DNA of 64,000 bases from Flavobacterium sp. 245. Lineage in GTDB: Bacteria; Bacteroidota; Bacteroidia; Flavobacteriales; Flavobacteriaceae. Under the pieces are notes generated by a model. The model saw only the letters and a list, made by a program, of their open reading frames with translations. It did not search any database and was not told the origin of the DNA. This document shows positions 34,640-43,486 of this stretch, one piece after another; the first letter of the stretch is position 1; the number at the start of each line of letters is the position of its first letter. The stretch lies in contig NZ_SNXB01000005.1 in NCBI RefSeq assembly GCF_004362055.1, forward strand, positions 372,001-436,000, written 5' to 3'. A program made the position numbers and the translations under genes.

Positions 34640-35581
34640 TTAATTCATTGTTATTTCTTCTGTAGGTGTAGAAGCAATCTTAGTGACAGCAGGTAAAAAC
34701 TCCTGAATAAACGAGGTCATATGCGAAATATCCATCACTTTAAATTCGTCTGAAACATGATGATAAAAATCAAAATTCTCAAAATCGAAAGTACTTATTG
34801 ACTGGCAAGGTTTTCCAAAAGCCTCAAAAAAGGAATAATTATCAGATCTGTAAAACAATTTATACTCTGCTTCTTTCGGCAAAAAGCCAATTGTATTTTT
34901 TCCCGTATATTCATTAATTTTCTGCGCCATATTCGATTTGTCAAAACCAGTTACATAGGCTAAATAATCGCGTTTCATTGGCACACCAATCATTTCGATG
35001 TTCAATTGTGTATATAAATTGAAATTTCTCTTTTTCAGCTTTTCAACTAAACTTTTAGAACCTAACAAACCTTTTTCTTCTCCAGCAAAAAACACAAAAA
35101 GAATACTGCGTTTGTTCGATTTTGTCTTAGCAAAATATTTGGCCATTTGCGCTACGGCAGTTACACCAGAAGCATCGTCATTGGCACCATTATTAATTTT
35201 ATCTGCTTGTTGTTTTGTTTCCAAACCTATATGATCATAATGTGCACTCAAAACCACAAACTCCTTTTTTAAAATCGGATCTGATCCTTCTAAAACGCCA
35301 ACAATATTATAAGCAGGAGATTTAAAATTCGTCAAAGTATCGCGATAAGTTGCAAAATAGGGCTTGATTTTATTCTCTTTAAAAAAGTCTTCTAAAAAAA
35401 CGGCCGCTTTTTCGATTCCTTTTGTTCCGGTTTCTCTGCCTTCTAATTCATCTGAAGAAAGATATTTTAAAAAATCTGAAACTTCAGTCTGTGAAACTTT
35501 ATAATTTACCTCACTAACCTTGGAAGTATTTGATTTACATCCTAATAAAATAAACGGAACAAGAAAGTATACTAGTTTCAT
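34640..35581 (-). CDS. M28 family zinc aminopeptidase, lipoprotein
   Basis: 313 residues with a lipobox FILLGC (Cys 15). M28 metal ligands are visible: SAHYDH (His, Asp), NNGANDDASGV (bridging Asp), FFAGEEKGLLGS (catalytic Glu and Glu ligand), TGFDKS and FEAFGKPCQSISTFDFENFDFYHH (last His). Membrane-anchored, probably periplasmic, releasing N-terminal amino acids. Transcribed with the SDR gene downstream. Confidence 0.92.
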   Translation of the reverse strand: MKLVYFLVPFILLGCKSNTSKVSEVNYKVSQTEVSDFLKYLSSDELEGRETGTKGIEKAAVFLEDFFKENKIKPYFATYRDTLTNFKSPAYNIVGVLEGSDPILKKEFVVLSAHYDHIGLETKQQADKINNGANDDASGVTAVAQMAKYFAKTKSNKRSILFVFFAGEEKGLLGSKSLVEKLKKRNFNLYTQLNIEMIGVPMKRDYLAYVTGFDKSNMAQKINEYTGKNTIGFLPKEAEYKLFYRSDNYSFFEAFGKPCQSISTFDFENFDFYHHVSDEFKVMDISHMTSFIQEFLPAVTKIASTPTEEITMN

Positions 35582-35630
35582 AAGTGCTTGGTTTTTATGA
35601 TTTGATATTAGTTTGCTGAAAAGTAATAAA

Positions 35631-35667
35631 AAAACCCTTTCGAACCTGCAAAGGCTGAAAGGGTTTT
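35631..35667 (-). terminator. Terminator after the acyl-CoA dehydrogenase gene
   Basis: AAAACCCTTT / AAAGGGTTTT arms (35631-35640 and 35658-35667) flanked by A and T runs. Confidence 0.82.
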
Positions 35668-35692
35668 AATTCTATTCTATTTAATATCAAAT

Positions 35693-36835
35693 TTATCCTG
35701 CGATAACTGATCTTGAAATTACGATTTTTTGAATTTCAGAAGTTCCTTCGTAAATCTGAGTAATTTTTGCGTCGCGCATAAAACGCTCAACATGATATTC
35801 TTTTACATAACCATTTCCACCATGAATCTGAACCGCTTCTACAGCAGTATCCATTGCCACTTGCGAAGCAAATAATTTTGCCATCGCACCGCTCACGTCG
35901 TAGTTTTTATGTTGATCTTTATCCCAAGCCGCTTTCATACATAAATGACGTGCTGCTTCGATATTAACTGCCATATCTGCCAATTTAAAAGCAATTGCCT
36001 GGTGGTTGCAGATTTCTGTTCCGAAAGCTTTTCTTTCTTTAGAATATTTCAAAGCCAGTTCATAAGCTCCTGAAGCAATTCCTAATGCCTGAGAAGCAAT
36101 TCCGATACGGCCTCCAGCCAAAGTTTTCATCGCAAATTTGAATCCGAAACCGTCTTCTCCAATTCTGTTTTCTTTTGGAACTTTCACATCACTAAACATT
36201 AAAGAGTGTGTATCAGAACCACGGATTCCCATTTTTTGTTCTTTTGGTCCAACTGAAAAACCTGGCATATCCTTAGTCATGATCAAAGCATTAATCCCTT
36301 TATGCTTTTTCTCTGGATGCGTTTGCACAATTACCAAATAAACCGAAGCCGTATTACCATTCGTAATCCAGTTTTTTGTTCCATTTACTAAATAATAGTC
36401 GCCCATATCAATACCAGTGGTTTTTTGAGAAGTTGCATCACTTCCTGCTTCTGGTTCACTTAAGCAAAAAGCTCCATGAATTTCTCCAGATGCTAAACCT
36501 GGCAAATATTTTTGTTTTTGTTCTTCTGTTCCAAATTCTTGTAAACCCCAGCAAACTAATGAATTATTTACAGACATTACAACAGAAGCCGATGCATCAA
36601 CTTTAGAAATTTCTTCCATTGCAATTACGTACGAAATAGCATCAAGTCCGCTTCCTCCGTATTTCGGATCAACCATCATTCCCATGAAACCTAATTGTCC
36701 CATTTTCTTTACTTGTTCTGTCGGAAAAATTTGTTTTTCGTCACGCTCAATAACACCAGGCAGCAATTCGTTTTGAGCAAAATCTCTAGCAGCCTGCTGA
36801 ATCATTAAGTGTTCTTCGGTAAGGTTAAAATCCAT
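35693..36835 (-). CDS. Acyl-CoA dehydrogenase (butyryl/short-chain type)
   Basis: 380 residues from the ATG at 36835 ([19 protein letters not shown]); an upstream in-frame extension to 36868 starts with a non-homologous MVQKNNKLNK. ACAD motifs: [24 protein letters not shown]-like [49 protein letters not shown]; the Glu in IYEGTSEIQ is the catalytic base in short-chain enzymes. FAD enzyme of fatty acid or branched-chain amino acid oxidation. Promoter at 36938-36968. Confidence 0.95.
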   Translation of the reverse strand: [380 protein letters not shown]

Positions 36836-36937
36836 AGTCTTGTTTAGTTTATTGTTTTTTTGAACCAAAATCGAAAACTTTCGTTGATGGAACTATTTTT
36901 TGTTTTTAAAAATGTTTTTCTGCTTAAAAAAGGCTTT

Positions 36938-36968
36938 CAAAGATAAATGTTAAAAGTCAAATTAACAA
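36938..36968 (-). promoter_or_regulatory. Promoter of the acyl-CoA dehydrogenase gene
   Basis: On the minus strand TTG at 36968-36966 and TATCTTTG at 36945-36938, 20 bp apart. A TGCATGCA palindrome (36969-36976) touches the -33 element on its upstream side. The ATG is about 100 bp downstream. Confidence 0.7.
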
Positions 36969-37009
36969 TGCATGCATATAAAATTAATAGATCAGCAAGA
37001 ATTACGATA

Positions 37010-37031
37010 ACGTTTTCGTAATAATTCGGCA
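37010..37031. promoter_or_regulatory. Imperfect palindrome in the divergent gap
   Basis: ATTACGA-N8-TCGTAAT between two divergent genes. Possible operator; no binder is identified. The rest of the 480-bp gap (36836-37318) holds the two promoters and AT-rich sequence without genes. Confidence 0.35.
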
Positions 37032-37282
37032 TTTTGAAAAAACTAACAGTAATACTTCAAGGATTTCTTTAAAATTTAAGAATATAATTGCATATCAAAA
37101 AGGCATTATTTACAAAGTTTTAGTAAATTTTAGGTAAAAAAGTGCGCAACCGGTTTTAGAACAAGTATTTGTACGTAAAACAAGTCTTACTAAATTGATA
37201 ATGAAAGATATACAATTAAAAAAAATAAGAGACTTTAATAAAAAACATGTATTTTTAGAGGGCAGAATTTAGAAATTAAAAG

Positions 37283-37290
37283 TATTTTTG
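37283..37290 (+). promoter_or_regulatory. -7 box upstream of the chalcone-isomerase-like gene
   Basis: TATTTTTG, 28 bp before the ATG; no TTG at the right distance. Confidence 0.45.
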
Positions 37291-37318
37291 CCCAAAAACA
37301 AAAAATATCGATAGAAGT

Positions 37319-37894
37319 ATGAGAAAGATTTTATTATTACTTGCACTTATTTTCAGCGTGCAATTTTCGACTGTTTCGGCACAAGCACAACTAGAAGTAA
37401 ATGGAGTTACAGTTCCAAGAAAAATTGAAGTCCAAAATAAAACAATGCAGCTAAATGGTGCTGGCGGAAGATCAAAAATGTGGTTGGAAGTTTATGTTCA
37501 GGCACTTTATTTATCGCAACTAAGCCAAGACCCAAAATTCATTATTGACAGTGATACTGAAATGGCTGTGAGAATTGAAATCACCTCTTCTATGGTTTCT
37601 TCAAACAAATTGACAAAAGCAATGAATACAGGTTTTGAAAAATCTGCAGGAAGCAATCTTGAGGCTTTGCGTCCAAGAATTGAGCAGTTCAAAACTTATT
37701 TAAGTGATGCGATAACAGAAAAAGACGTATTTATTTTATTTTACAACCCGCTTGATCAAACCGTTAACGTCATTAAAAATGATGTTCCAAAAGGAAAAAT
37801 TACAGGATTTGATTTTAAACAAGCATTATTCGGAATCTGGCTTTCAGACAAACCAGTTGATGAAACTTTGAAAAAACACTTATTAGGAATATAA
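37319..37894 (+). CDS. Chalcone isomerase-like fold protein, secreted
   Basis: 191 residues with a signal peptide (cut about residue 22, VSAQA). The mature part has the bacterial chalcone-isomerase-like pattern: VNGVTVPRKIEVQNKTMQLNGAGGRSKMWLEVYVQALYL, FYNPLDQTVNVIKND, ITGFDFKQALFGIWLSDKPVDETLKKHLLG. These bacterial proteins bind fatty acids or lipids; flavonoid activity is not implied. Ends at a strong terminator. Confidence 0.9.
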   Translation: MRKILLLLALIFSVQFSTVSAQAQLEVNGVTVPRKIEVQNKTMQLNGAGGRSKMWLEVYVQALYLSQLSQDPKFIIDSDTEMAVRIEITSSMVSSNKLTKAMNTGFEKSAGSNLEALRPRIEQFKTYLSDAITEKDVFILFYNPLDQTVNVIKNDVPKGKITGFDFKQALFGIWLSDKPVDETLKKHLLGI

Positions 37895-37924
37895 TTCTGA
37901 ATTTCTTAAAAAGATTCGAAATCC

Positions 37925-37956
37925 GAAAGCCGAAAACCTTATAGTTTTCGGCTTTC
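37925..37956 (+). terminator. Intrinsic terminator
   Basis: 13-bp arms GAAAGCCGAAAAC / GTTTTCGGCTTTC with a 6-base loop and T-run. Confidence 0.9.
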
Positions 37957-38046
37957 TTTTTTTTCTTTCATTAAATTTGCAATAAAATACATTATTCGCA
38001 TTATTCTATTTTATACTTTTACGCAAAATAAACATATCTCAACAAA

Positions 38047-39273
38047 ATGAAAGATTTATTACAGCAATTTGAAAATAAGGAACCTGAAATTGTTTTTAAC
38101 TGGAAAGATTCTGAAACTGAGGCTGAAGGATGGACAGTTATTAATTCGCTTCGCGGAGGAGCTGCCGGAGGCGGAACTAGAATGAGAAAAGGCTTAGATA
38201 TGAACGAGGTTTTGTCTTTGGCCAAAACCATGGAAGTTAAATTTTCAGTTTCTGGACCAGCAATTGGAGGCGCTAAATCTGGAATTAATTTTGACCCAAA
38301 TGATCCTCGCAAAAAAGGTGTTTTACAACGCTGGTACAAAGCAGTTTCACCTTTATTAAAAAGTTATTACGGAACTGGAGGCGATTTGAACGTTGATGAG
38401 ATTCACGAAGTTATTCCAATGACAGAAGAATGTGGTGTTTGGCATCCGCAGGAAGGTGTTTTCAACGGGCATTTTAAACCAACTGAAGCTGATAAAATCA
38501 ACAGAATTGGTCAATTGCGTCAAGGAGTTATCAAAGTTATTGAAAACCCAAAATTCTCTCCAGATGTAACTAGAAAATATACCGTTGCTGATATGATTAC
38601 GGGTTATGGAGTTGCTGAAGCTGTTCGTCATTTTTATGCTACTTACGGCGGTGAAATTAAAGGCAAAAAAGCAATTGTTCAAGGTTTTGGAAATGTTGGA
38701 TCTGCAGCTGCTTTTTATTTAGCAGAAATGGGCGCAAAAGTAATCGGAATTATTGACCGCGACGGAGGATTGATTAAAGAAGAAGGTTTTTCGTTTGAAG
38801 AAATCAGAACTTTGTTTTTAAATAAAGACGGTAACAAATTAGTTGCCGAAAATATGATTCCGTTTGAAGAAATTAATTCTAAAATCTGGACAATCGGCGC
38901 TGAAATTTTCACTCCTTGTGCTGCTTCAAGATTAGTAACTCAAGCACAGATCGACAATTTAATTGCAAACGGATTAGAGGTTATTTCATGTGGTGCAAAT
39001 GTTCCTTTTGCCGACAAAGAAATTTTCTTTGGATCGATTATGGAAGAAGTGGATCATAAAGTAAGCTTGATTCCTGATTTTATTTCAAACTGCGGAATGG
39101 CGAGAGTTTTCGCTTATTTCATGGAGAAAAAAGTACAAATGACTGACGAGGCGATCTTTAATGATACTTCAGAAATTATAAAAAATGCAATTGTAAAGGC
39201 ACACGCTTTAAGTTCATCAAAAACAAATATTAGTGCAACTGCTTTTGAGATTGCATTGAAACAATTAGTATAA
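38047..39273 (+). CDS. Glu/Leu/Phe/Val dehydrogenase family protein
   Basis: 408 residues. The active-site Lys77 is in GPAIGGAKSGINFDP and the catalytic region is GTGGDLNVDEIHEV; the NAD domain has IVQGFGNVGSAAAFYLAEMGAKVIGIIDRDGG and FTPCAASRLV. NAD(P)-dependent oxidative deamination of an amino acid to the 2-oxo acid. The short GGAKSGI loop and FDPNDPRKKGVLQRWYKAV insert differ from classical GdhA, so the preferred amino acid is not known. Confidence 0.92.
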   Translation: MKDLLQQFENKEPEIVFNWKDSETEAEGWTVINSLRGGAAGGGTRMRKGLDMNEVLSLAKTMEVKFSVSGPAIGGAKSGINFDPNDPRKKGVLQRWYKAVSPLLKSYYGTGGDLNVDEIHEVIPMTEECGVWHPQEGVFNGHFKPTEADKINRIGQLRQGVIKVIENPKFSPDVTRKYTVADMITGYGVAEAVRHFYATYGGEIKGKKAIVQGFGNVGSAAAFYLAEMGAKVIGIIDRDGGLIKEEGFSFEEIRTLFLNKDGNKLVAENMIPFEEINSKIWTIGAEIFTPCAASRLVTQAQIDNLIANGLEVISCGANVPFADKEIFFGSIMEEVDHKVSLIPDFISNCGMARVFAYFMEKKVQMTDEAIFNDTSEIIKNAIVKAHALSSSKTNISATAFEIALKQLV

Positions 39274-39292
39274 TTTTTTATACTTTCATTCT

Positions 39293-39323
39293 AAACGAGC
39301 TAATTTATTTAGCTCGTTTTTTT
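39293..39323 (+). terminator. Intrinsic terminator
   Basis: AAACGAGCTAA / TTAGCTCGTTT with 5-base loop and T-run. Confidence 0.9.
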
Positions 39324-39330
39324 TTACTTA

Positions 39331-39505
39331 ACCGCGAGGTTCGTAAAGGTTTACGCAAGGAACGCCAACTTATTTCTCGCAAAGTCGCGAAGTCGCGAAG
39401 TTTTTCTTTTTAAGTTTTCTTTTCGGCTTCGTGGCTTTGAGAGATTAAAAACAAACCGCTTAGCGAACTTTACATGGCTCTTTGCACTCTTTGCGGTTAA
39501 ATTCC
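39331..39505. repeat. Imperfect long inverted repeat (CGCGAAGTCGCG / CTTTGCGGTTAA)
   Basis: Outer arms TTAACCGCGAGGTTCGTAAAGG and GAACTTTACATGG...CTTTGCGGTTAA, with CTCGCAAAGTCGCGAAGTCGCG inside, a relative of 28807-28874. Fills the 313-bp gap before the TonB-like gene. Confidence 0.65.
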
Positions 39506-39586
39506 TTCTTTCATTCTAAACAATTTTTACTACTTTTAAACGTTTTTATTTAATACAATTACATAATTCAGAATCGAAATAGTTCA

Positions 39587-40528
39587 ATGAAAATGAACCC
39601 CTATAAAATTAATCCAAACCGAGCAAGTGTTTCTAGTTCTTCTGATAAGAAGAAATCATTAGCGCTTACTACTTTAATATATACCGCATTAATTATTTTG
39701 CTGTTCTTCATACGTTTTTGGCCACCATATAATCCAGAAAACAATGTTGCGCTTGCTGATGGCGGTGGTGGCGGTGGTGGCGTAACTATAAATTTTGGCG
39801 ACAGTGATTTAGGTTCGGGAGCAAATTACAAAAGTGAAGTTCTGGATGTAAAAAACAATGTAAAACAAACGCCCGCAAAAGCTGCTCCAGAAGAGGCAAT
39901 AGTTACTCAGGAAAACACAACAGCTGATGAAACAGATGTAGTTGTTCCAGCAAAAGAAAAACCAAAAAAACCTGTTCCAATCACAAAACCCGAAACTAAA
40001 CCTGTTCCTGAAAAACCAAAAGTTTCGAACTCTACAAACGATGCTTTGTCAAGTATTTTGAAAGGTTCGAACAAAGGTGGAGATGGTGATGATAAAGTTG
40101 CCGGAAATAAAGGAAAGTCAAACGGAAGTTTGAACTCTAAAGGCTATTATGGATCCGGAGGTTCTGGCGGAGGAACCGGAGGGGGTAACGGAACCGGAAA
40201 TGGAATTGGTACCGGAAGCGGTTACGGAGCAGGAAGCGGTGGCGGTTCTGGCGGCGGATCAGGGTATTCGTTAGGAAATAGAAAAGCATTATCGAAACCG
40301 GCACCAAAATACAATTGCAATGAAGAAGGAAAAGTTGTAGTTGAAGTAACGGTAGATCAAAACGGAAAAACAATTAGTGCAACAGCCGGAATAAAAGGAA
40401 CTACAAATACGGCAAGCTGCTTATTAGATCAAGCGAGAATTGCAGCAATGAATACTAAATGGGAATCTGATAGTGATGCTCCTGTTAAACAAACTGGCAA
40501 GATTATTTATAATTTTAGTTTGAATTAA
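39587..40528 (+). CDS. TonB-like energy transducer with Gly-rich linkers
   Basis: 313 residues; an internal ATG at 39593 is an equal start. One membrane anchor (about 26-44), a GGGGGGG stretch at about 60-66, a Pro/Lys/Glu spacer across the periplasm (residues 95-150), a second Gly/Ser-rich linker (about 180-222), and a C-terminal TonB domain (about 235-313: GKVVVEVTVDQNGKTISATAGIKG, QTGKIIYNFSLN). Links ExbBD proton motive force to TonB receptors. The exbB-exbD genes lie downstream in the opposite, convergent orientation, which is unusual for a working set. Confidence 0.87.
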   Translation: MKMNPYKINPNRASVSSSSDKKKSLALTTLIYTALIILLFFIRFWPPYNPENNVALADGGGGGGGVTINFGDSDLGSGANYKSEVLDVKNNVKQTPAKAAPEEAIVTQENTTADETDVVVPAKEKPKKPVPITKPETKPVPEKPKVSNSTNDALSSILKGSNKGGDGDDKVAGNKGKSNGSLNSKGYYGSGGSGGGTGGGNGTGNGIGTGSGYGAGSGGGSGGGSGYSLGNRKALSKPAPKYNCNEEGKVVVEVTVDQNGKTISATAGIKGTTNTASCLLDQARIAAMNTKWESDSDAPVKQTGKIIYNFSLN

Positions 40529-40587
40529 AACACGGATTTACTTCGTCTGTTCGTCCTTCGGACTCGAGTCACAAATTTACACGAATT

Positions 40588-40625
40588 AAAAAAGGCTTTC
40601 TGATAATTATCAGAAAGCCTTTTTT
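40588..40625. terminator. 38-bp perfect palindrome terminator
   Basis: A-run, GGCTTTCTGATAA, its exact complement, T-run; bidirectional. The 389-bp gap 40529-40917 otherwise holds a worn copy of the 27124-type repeat (40640-40714) and modular repeat copy C. Confidence 0.88.
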
Positions 40626-40792
40626 AGGTTTTATTTCGTCCAGTATGTCAGAAATGACAAGATTGTGTTACATGCTGGTGAGATTGCTTCATTCCTCGCA
40701 ATGACATGCTTTATGGTTACTTTTACATTAATCTTTCCCCTTGCTTCTTGCTTCTATCCTCTTTCTTCTATATTCTATACTCTCTTTTCTAA

Positions 40793-40905
40793 GCGTGAGG
40801 GATAGGAGCTAGCTACCGAAGTAGCGCGGATAGCCCGACCGCAATAAAAAAATGGGCGAATCAACGTTTTGCTGATTAGCCCATTTTTTTATTGTGGTCA
40901 CGCCC
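40793..40905 (+). repeat. Modular dispersed repeat, copy C
   Basis: GCGTGAGGGATAG - slot 1 hairpin GCTAC-CGAA-GTAGC (as in copy B) - GCGGATAGCCCGAC - slot 2 - CACGCCC. Slot 2 is a long hairpin with arms CAATAAAAAAATGGGC and GCCCATTTTTTTATTG. Its apex AATCAACGTTTTGC resembles that of copy B (AATCAACTTTGC). Lies at the 3' end of exbD. Confidence 0.85.
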
Positions 40906-40917
40906 TGATAATTATTT

Positions 40918-41313
40918 TTACTTCGGACTTGTAGCTATTACAAACTTCAAATTGTTCTTCACTCCTATCTGCAAAACATCAACTAAATCTTGAACCTGCA
41001 AATTAAACGGAATTCGAACTACAACTGTCTGTTCTTTGTTTGTTCCTATTTTTGACATTAAACTCGTTTCTAGATTTTCAAAATCAACTGGCTCTTTGTC
41101 GATATAGAATTTTTTATCTTCGGTAACCGATAAACTGATTAACTGTTTATTGGTCTTTTCATTTGCTTTGGCTTTTGGCAACGTCATTTTAATCACATTA
41201 GGATTTGCCAGCGTTGAAATAATTAAGAAAAACAACAGCAGGAAAAACATAATATCACTTAATGACGAGGTAGCAACCTCAGCGTGAAATCTTCTTTTTC
41301 TTTTAATAGACAT
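40918..41313 (-). CDS. exbD: ExbD/TolR-family proton channel subunit
   Basis: 131 residues: basic N-terminus, one membrane helix with the functional Asp (LSDIMFFLLLFFLIISTL), and a small periplasmic domain. Works with ExbB to use the proton motive force for TonB. Starts 3 bp after the exbB stop on the same strand. Confidence 0.93.
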   Translation of the reverse strand: MSIKRKRRFHAEVATSSLSDIMFFLLLFFLIISTLANPNVIKMTLPKAKANEKTNKQLISLSVTEDKKFYIDKEPVDFENLETSLMSKIGTNKEQTVVVRIPFNLQVQDLVDVLQIGVKNNLKFVIATSPK

Positions 41314-41316
41314 AGC

Positions 41317-42012
41317 TTATGCTCTTTGAATTATATTGACAAATTCTAATATTTGTTTCTGAATTTTTAAAGCAAAATCATCAATTTTTCCGTTCAATAA
41401 ATGGTAAGCGCTATAAGCAATAATCCCCACGATTAATCCAGAACCTGAACTGATCATTTTTTCATATAATCCTCCAGAAATATTTCCGATACTAATATTT
41501 TCTGTAACCGAAATACTGTAGAAAATTTTGATTACTCCAGAAATTGTTCCAATAAAACCAAGCGTTGGCGCAATACCCGCAATAAGTCCAAGATGTCCAA
41601 GACGTCTTTCCATTTCTCCAATTTCGATATCAGCTGCGCGGTCCATATTTGATTCAATTTCGGCAATTGGTCTTCCAATTACCAGAACGCCTTCTTTCAA
41701 AATATTTCCGGCAGCAGTATTGCTTCTTTCAACAATAGTTCTTGCTAATTCTATATTTCCAGAATTCAATTTATCTCCAACATCTTGCATTAATCGGCTG
41801 TCAATTTGCGACGCTTTACTGATGTACATATAACGCTCAAAAATGACATAAATAGTATAAAACAATAAAATAGCAATTGGTATAAGAAAGACACCACCTT
41901 TTAAGATAAAGTCTAAAACTGAGATTTCGTTATTTGGGGCAATTTTTTCGATAACTACGTTAGATGCTGCGTTTGCGATTGTATCTGTTTGTAATTGAAT
42001 GAAGCTAAACAT
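41317..42012 (-). CDS. exbB: ExbB/MotA/TolQ-family proton channel subunit
   Basis: 231 residues with three membrane segments (about 35-55, 137-158, 180-203) and the conserved region LGHLGLIAGIAPTLGFIGTISGVIKIF, followed by GLIVGIIAYSAYHLL. Forms the pentameric channel with ExbD. First gene of the exbB-exbD pair; divergent from folC. Confidence 0.93.
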   Translation of the reverse strand: MFSFIQLQTDTIANAASNVVIEKIAPNNEISVLDFILKGGVFLIPIAILLFYTIYVIFERYMYISKASQIDSRLMQDVGDKLNSGNIELARTIVERSNTAAGNILKEGVLVIGRPIAEIESNMDRAADIEIGEMERRLGHLGLIAGIAPTLGFIGTISGVIKIFYSISVTENISIGNISGGLYEKMISSGSGLIVGIIAYSAYHLLNGKIDDFALKIQKQILEFVNIIQRA

Positions 42013-42143
42013 ATTTTAATTCTGGTTTTTATGATTAATTCTAAAAAAAATATTTGAAATTTGCACTAAAGATAATTTTCGCTGTTATATTAAACTACAA
42101 AAATCGAAATTTATTTCAATCAACAACTATTTTATCCAAATAA

Positions 42144-43379
42144 ATGAACTATCAAGAGACCACCAATTGGATGTTTAATCAGCTTCCAATGTATCAGCTG
42201 CAGGGCGCTTCGGCCTATAAAGAAGACTTGACCAATATTAAATTGCTGGCTGCGCATCTTGATAATCCGCAAGATCATTTAAAGTGCATCCATGTTGCGG
42301 GAACAAACGGAAAAGGTTCAACTTCGCACATGTTGGCTTCGGTTTTGCAGGAAGCTGGATATAAAGTTGGATTGTACACTTCGCCACATTTAAAAGATTT
42401 TAGAGAAAGAATCAGAATAAACGGCCAGGAGATTTCAGAAGATTTTGTAATCGAATTTATTGGTAAACACAAAAGTTTTTTTGAAGCCAATGATTTGAGT
42501 TTCTTCGAAATGTCTGTTGGTTTAGCTTTCGATTATTTTGCTGCAGAAAAAGTTGATATTGCTGTTATCGAAGTTGGTTTGGGCGGAAGATTAGATGCTA
42601 CTAATATTATTACGCCTTTAGTTTCGGTAATTACAAATATAGATTTAGATCATACCCAGTTTCTTGGAAATACGCCAGCCTTGATTGCAGGTGAAAAAGC
42701 CGGAATCATAAAACCAAATGTTCCGATTGTTATTGGTGAATATACAAATGAAACGCAACCTGTATTTTTGGCAAAAGCCGAGGAAAACAAGGCACCGATT
42801 TACTTTGCTTCCGATTTAATTTCAGAAGTTTTCCCTTCTGATTTAATTGGAGATTATCAATTTCACAATAAGAAAACGGTACAGCAGACCATTCAAATTT
42901 TAAACGAAACAACCCATTTTAAGGTTTCTGAAGAAAGTTTGAAATCAGGATTATTGCAGGTTGTAAAAAACACAGGACTTCAAGGCAGATGGCAACAGCT
43001 TGGTGAGAATCCGAAAATCATTTGTGACACTGCTCATAATCAACACGGACTTGCCGTTGTTATGAAACAGCTTCAAAAAGAAACTTACGAAAATTTACAT
43101 ATTGTTCTAGGTGTTGTAAACGATAAAGACTTAGATTCCATTTTACCGCTCTTTCCTAAAAAAGCACATTATTATTTCTGCAGACCCGATTCTTCGAGGG
43201 GGTTAAGCACTGAAATACTGCAAGATACAGCCAAAAAATATGATTTAATTGGCGAAAAATATGATTCGGTTGAAAAAGCATTTTTGGAAGCAAAGAAAAA
43301 CGCCACAAAAAATGATTTCATTTATGCCGGCGGAAGTACATTTGTAGTGGCTGAACTCCCATTAAATAACGAAAGTTAA
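42144..43379 (+). CDS. folC: Folylpolyglutamate synthase / dihydrofolate synthase
   Basis: 411 residues: P-loop VAGTNGKGSTSHMLASVL, the LGGRLDATN motif, DLDHTQFLGNT, and the Mur-ligase C-domain IICDTAHNQHGLAVV. Adds glutamate to folates (and to dihydropteroate in bifunctional forms). Neighbour of the exbBD genes, an arrangement also met in other flavobacteria. Confidence 0.96.
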   Translation: MNYQETTNWMFNQLPMYQLQGASAYKEDLTNIKLLAAHLDNPQDHLKCIHVAGTNGKGSTSHMLASVLQEAGYKVGLYTSPHLKDFRERIRINGQEISEDFVIEFIGKHKSFFEANDLSFFEMSVGLAFDYFAAEKVDIAVIEVGLGGRLDATNIITPLVSVITNIDLDHTQFLGNTPALIAGEKAGIIKPNVPIVIGEYTNETQPVFLAKAEENKAPIYFASDLISEVFPSDLIGDYQFHNKKTVQQTIQILNETTHFKVSEESLKSGLLQVVKNTGLQGRWQQLGENPKIICDTAHNQHGLAVVMKQLQKETYENLHIVLGVVNDKDLDSILPLFPKKAHYYFCRPDSSRGLSTEILQDTAKKYDLIGEKYDSVEKAFLEAKKNATKNDFIYAGGSTFVVAELPLNNES

Positions 43380-43486
43380 ATTTTGGTCGAAAACCAGCTT
43401 CAAAATTCATAATAATTTTATAACTACTTGATTTTTAATATTTTAAATTTGTTTAGTTTTTTTTAATAACCAATACAAATTTAAAC

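Noticed and set aside
39378..39400. CRISPR-like direct repeats CGCAAAGTCGCGAAGTCGCG
   Set aside because: Short tandem units without spacers; part of a hairpin repeat family.
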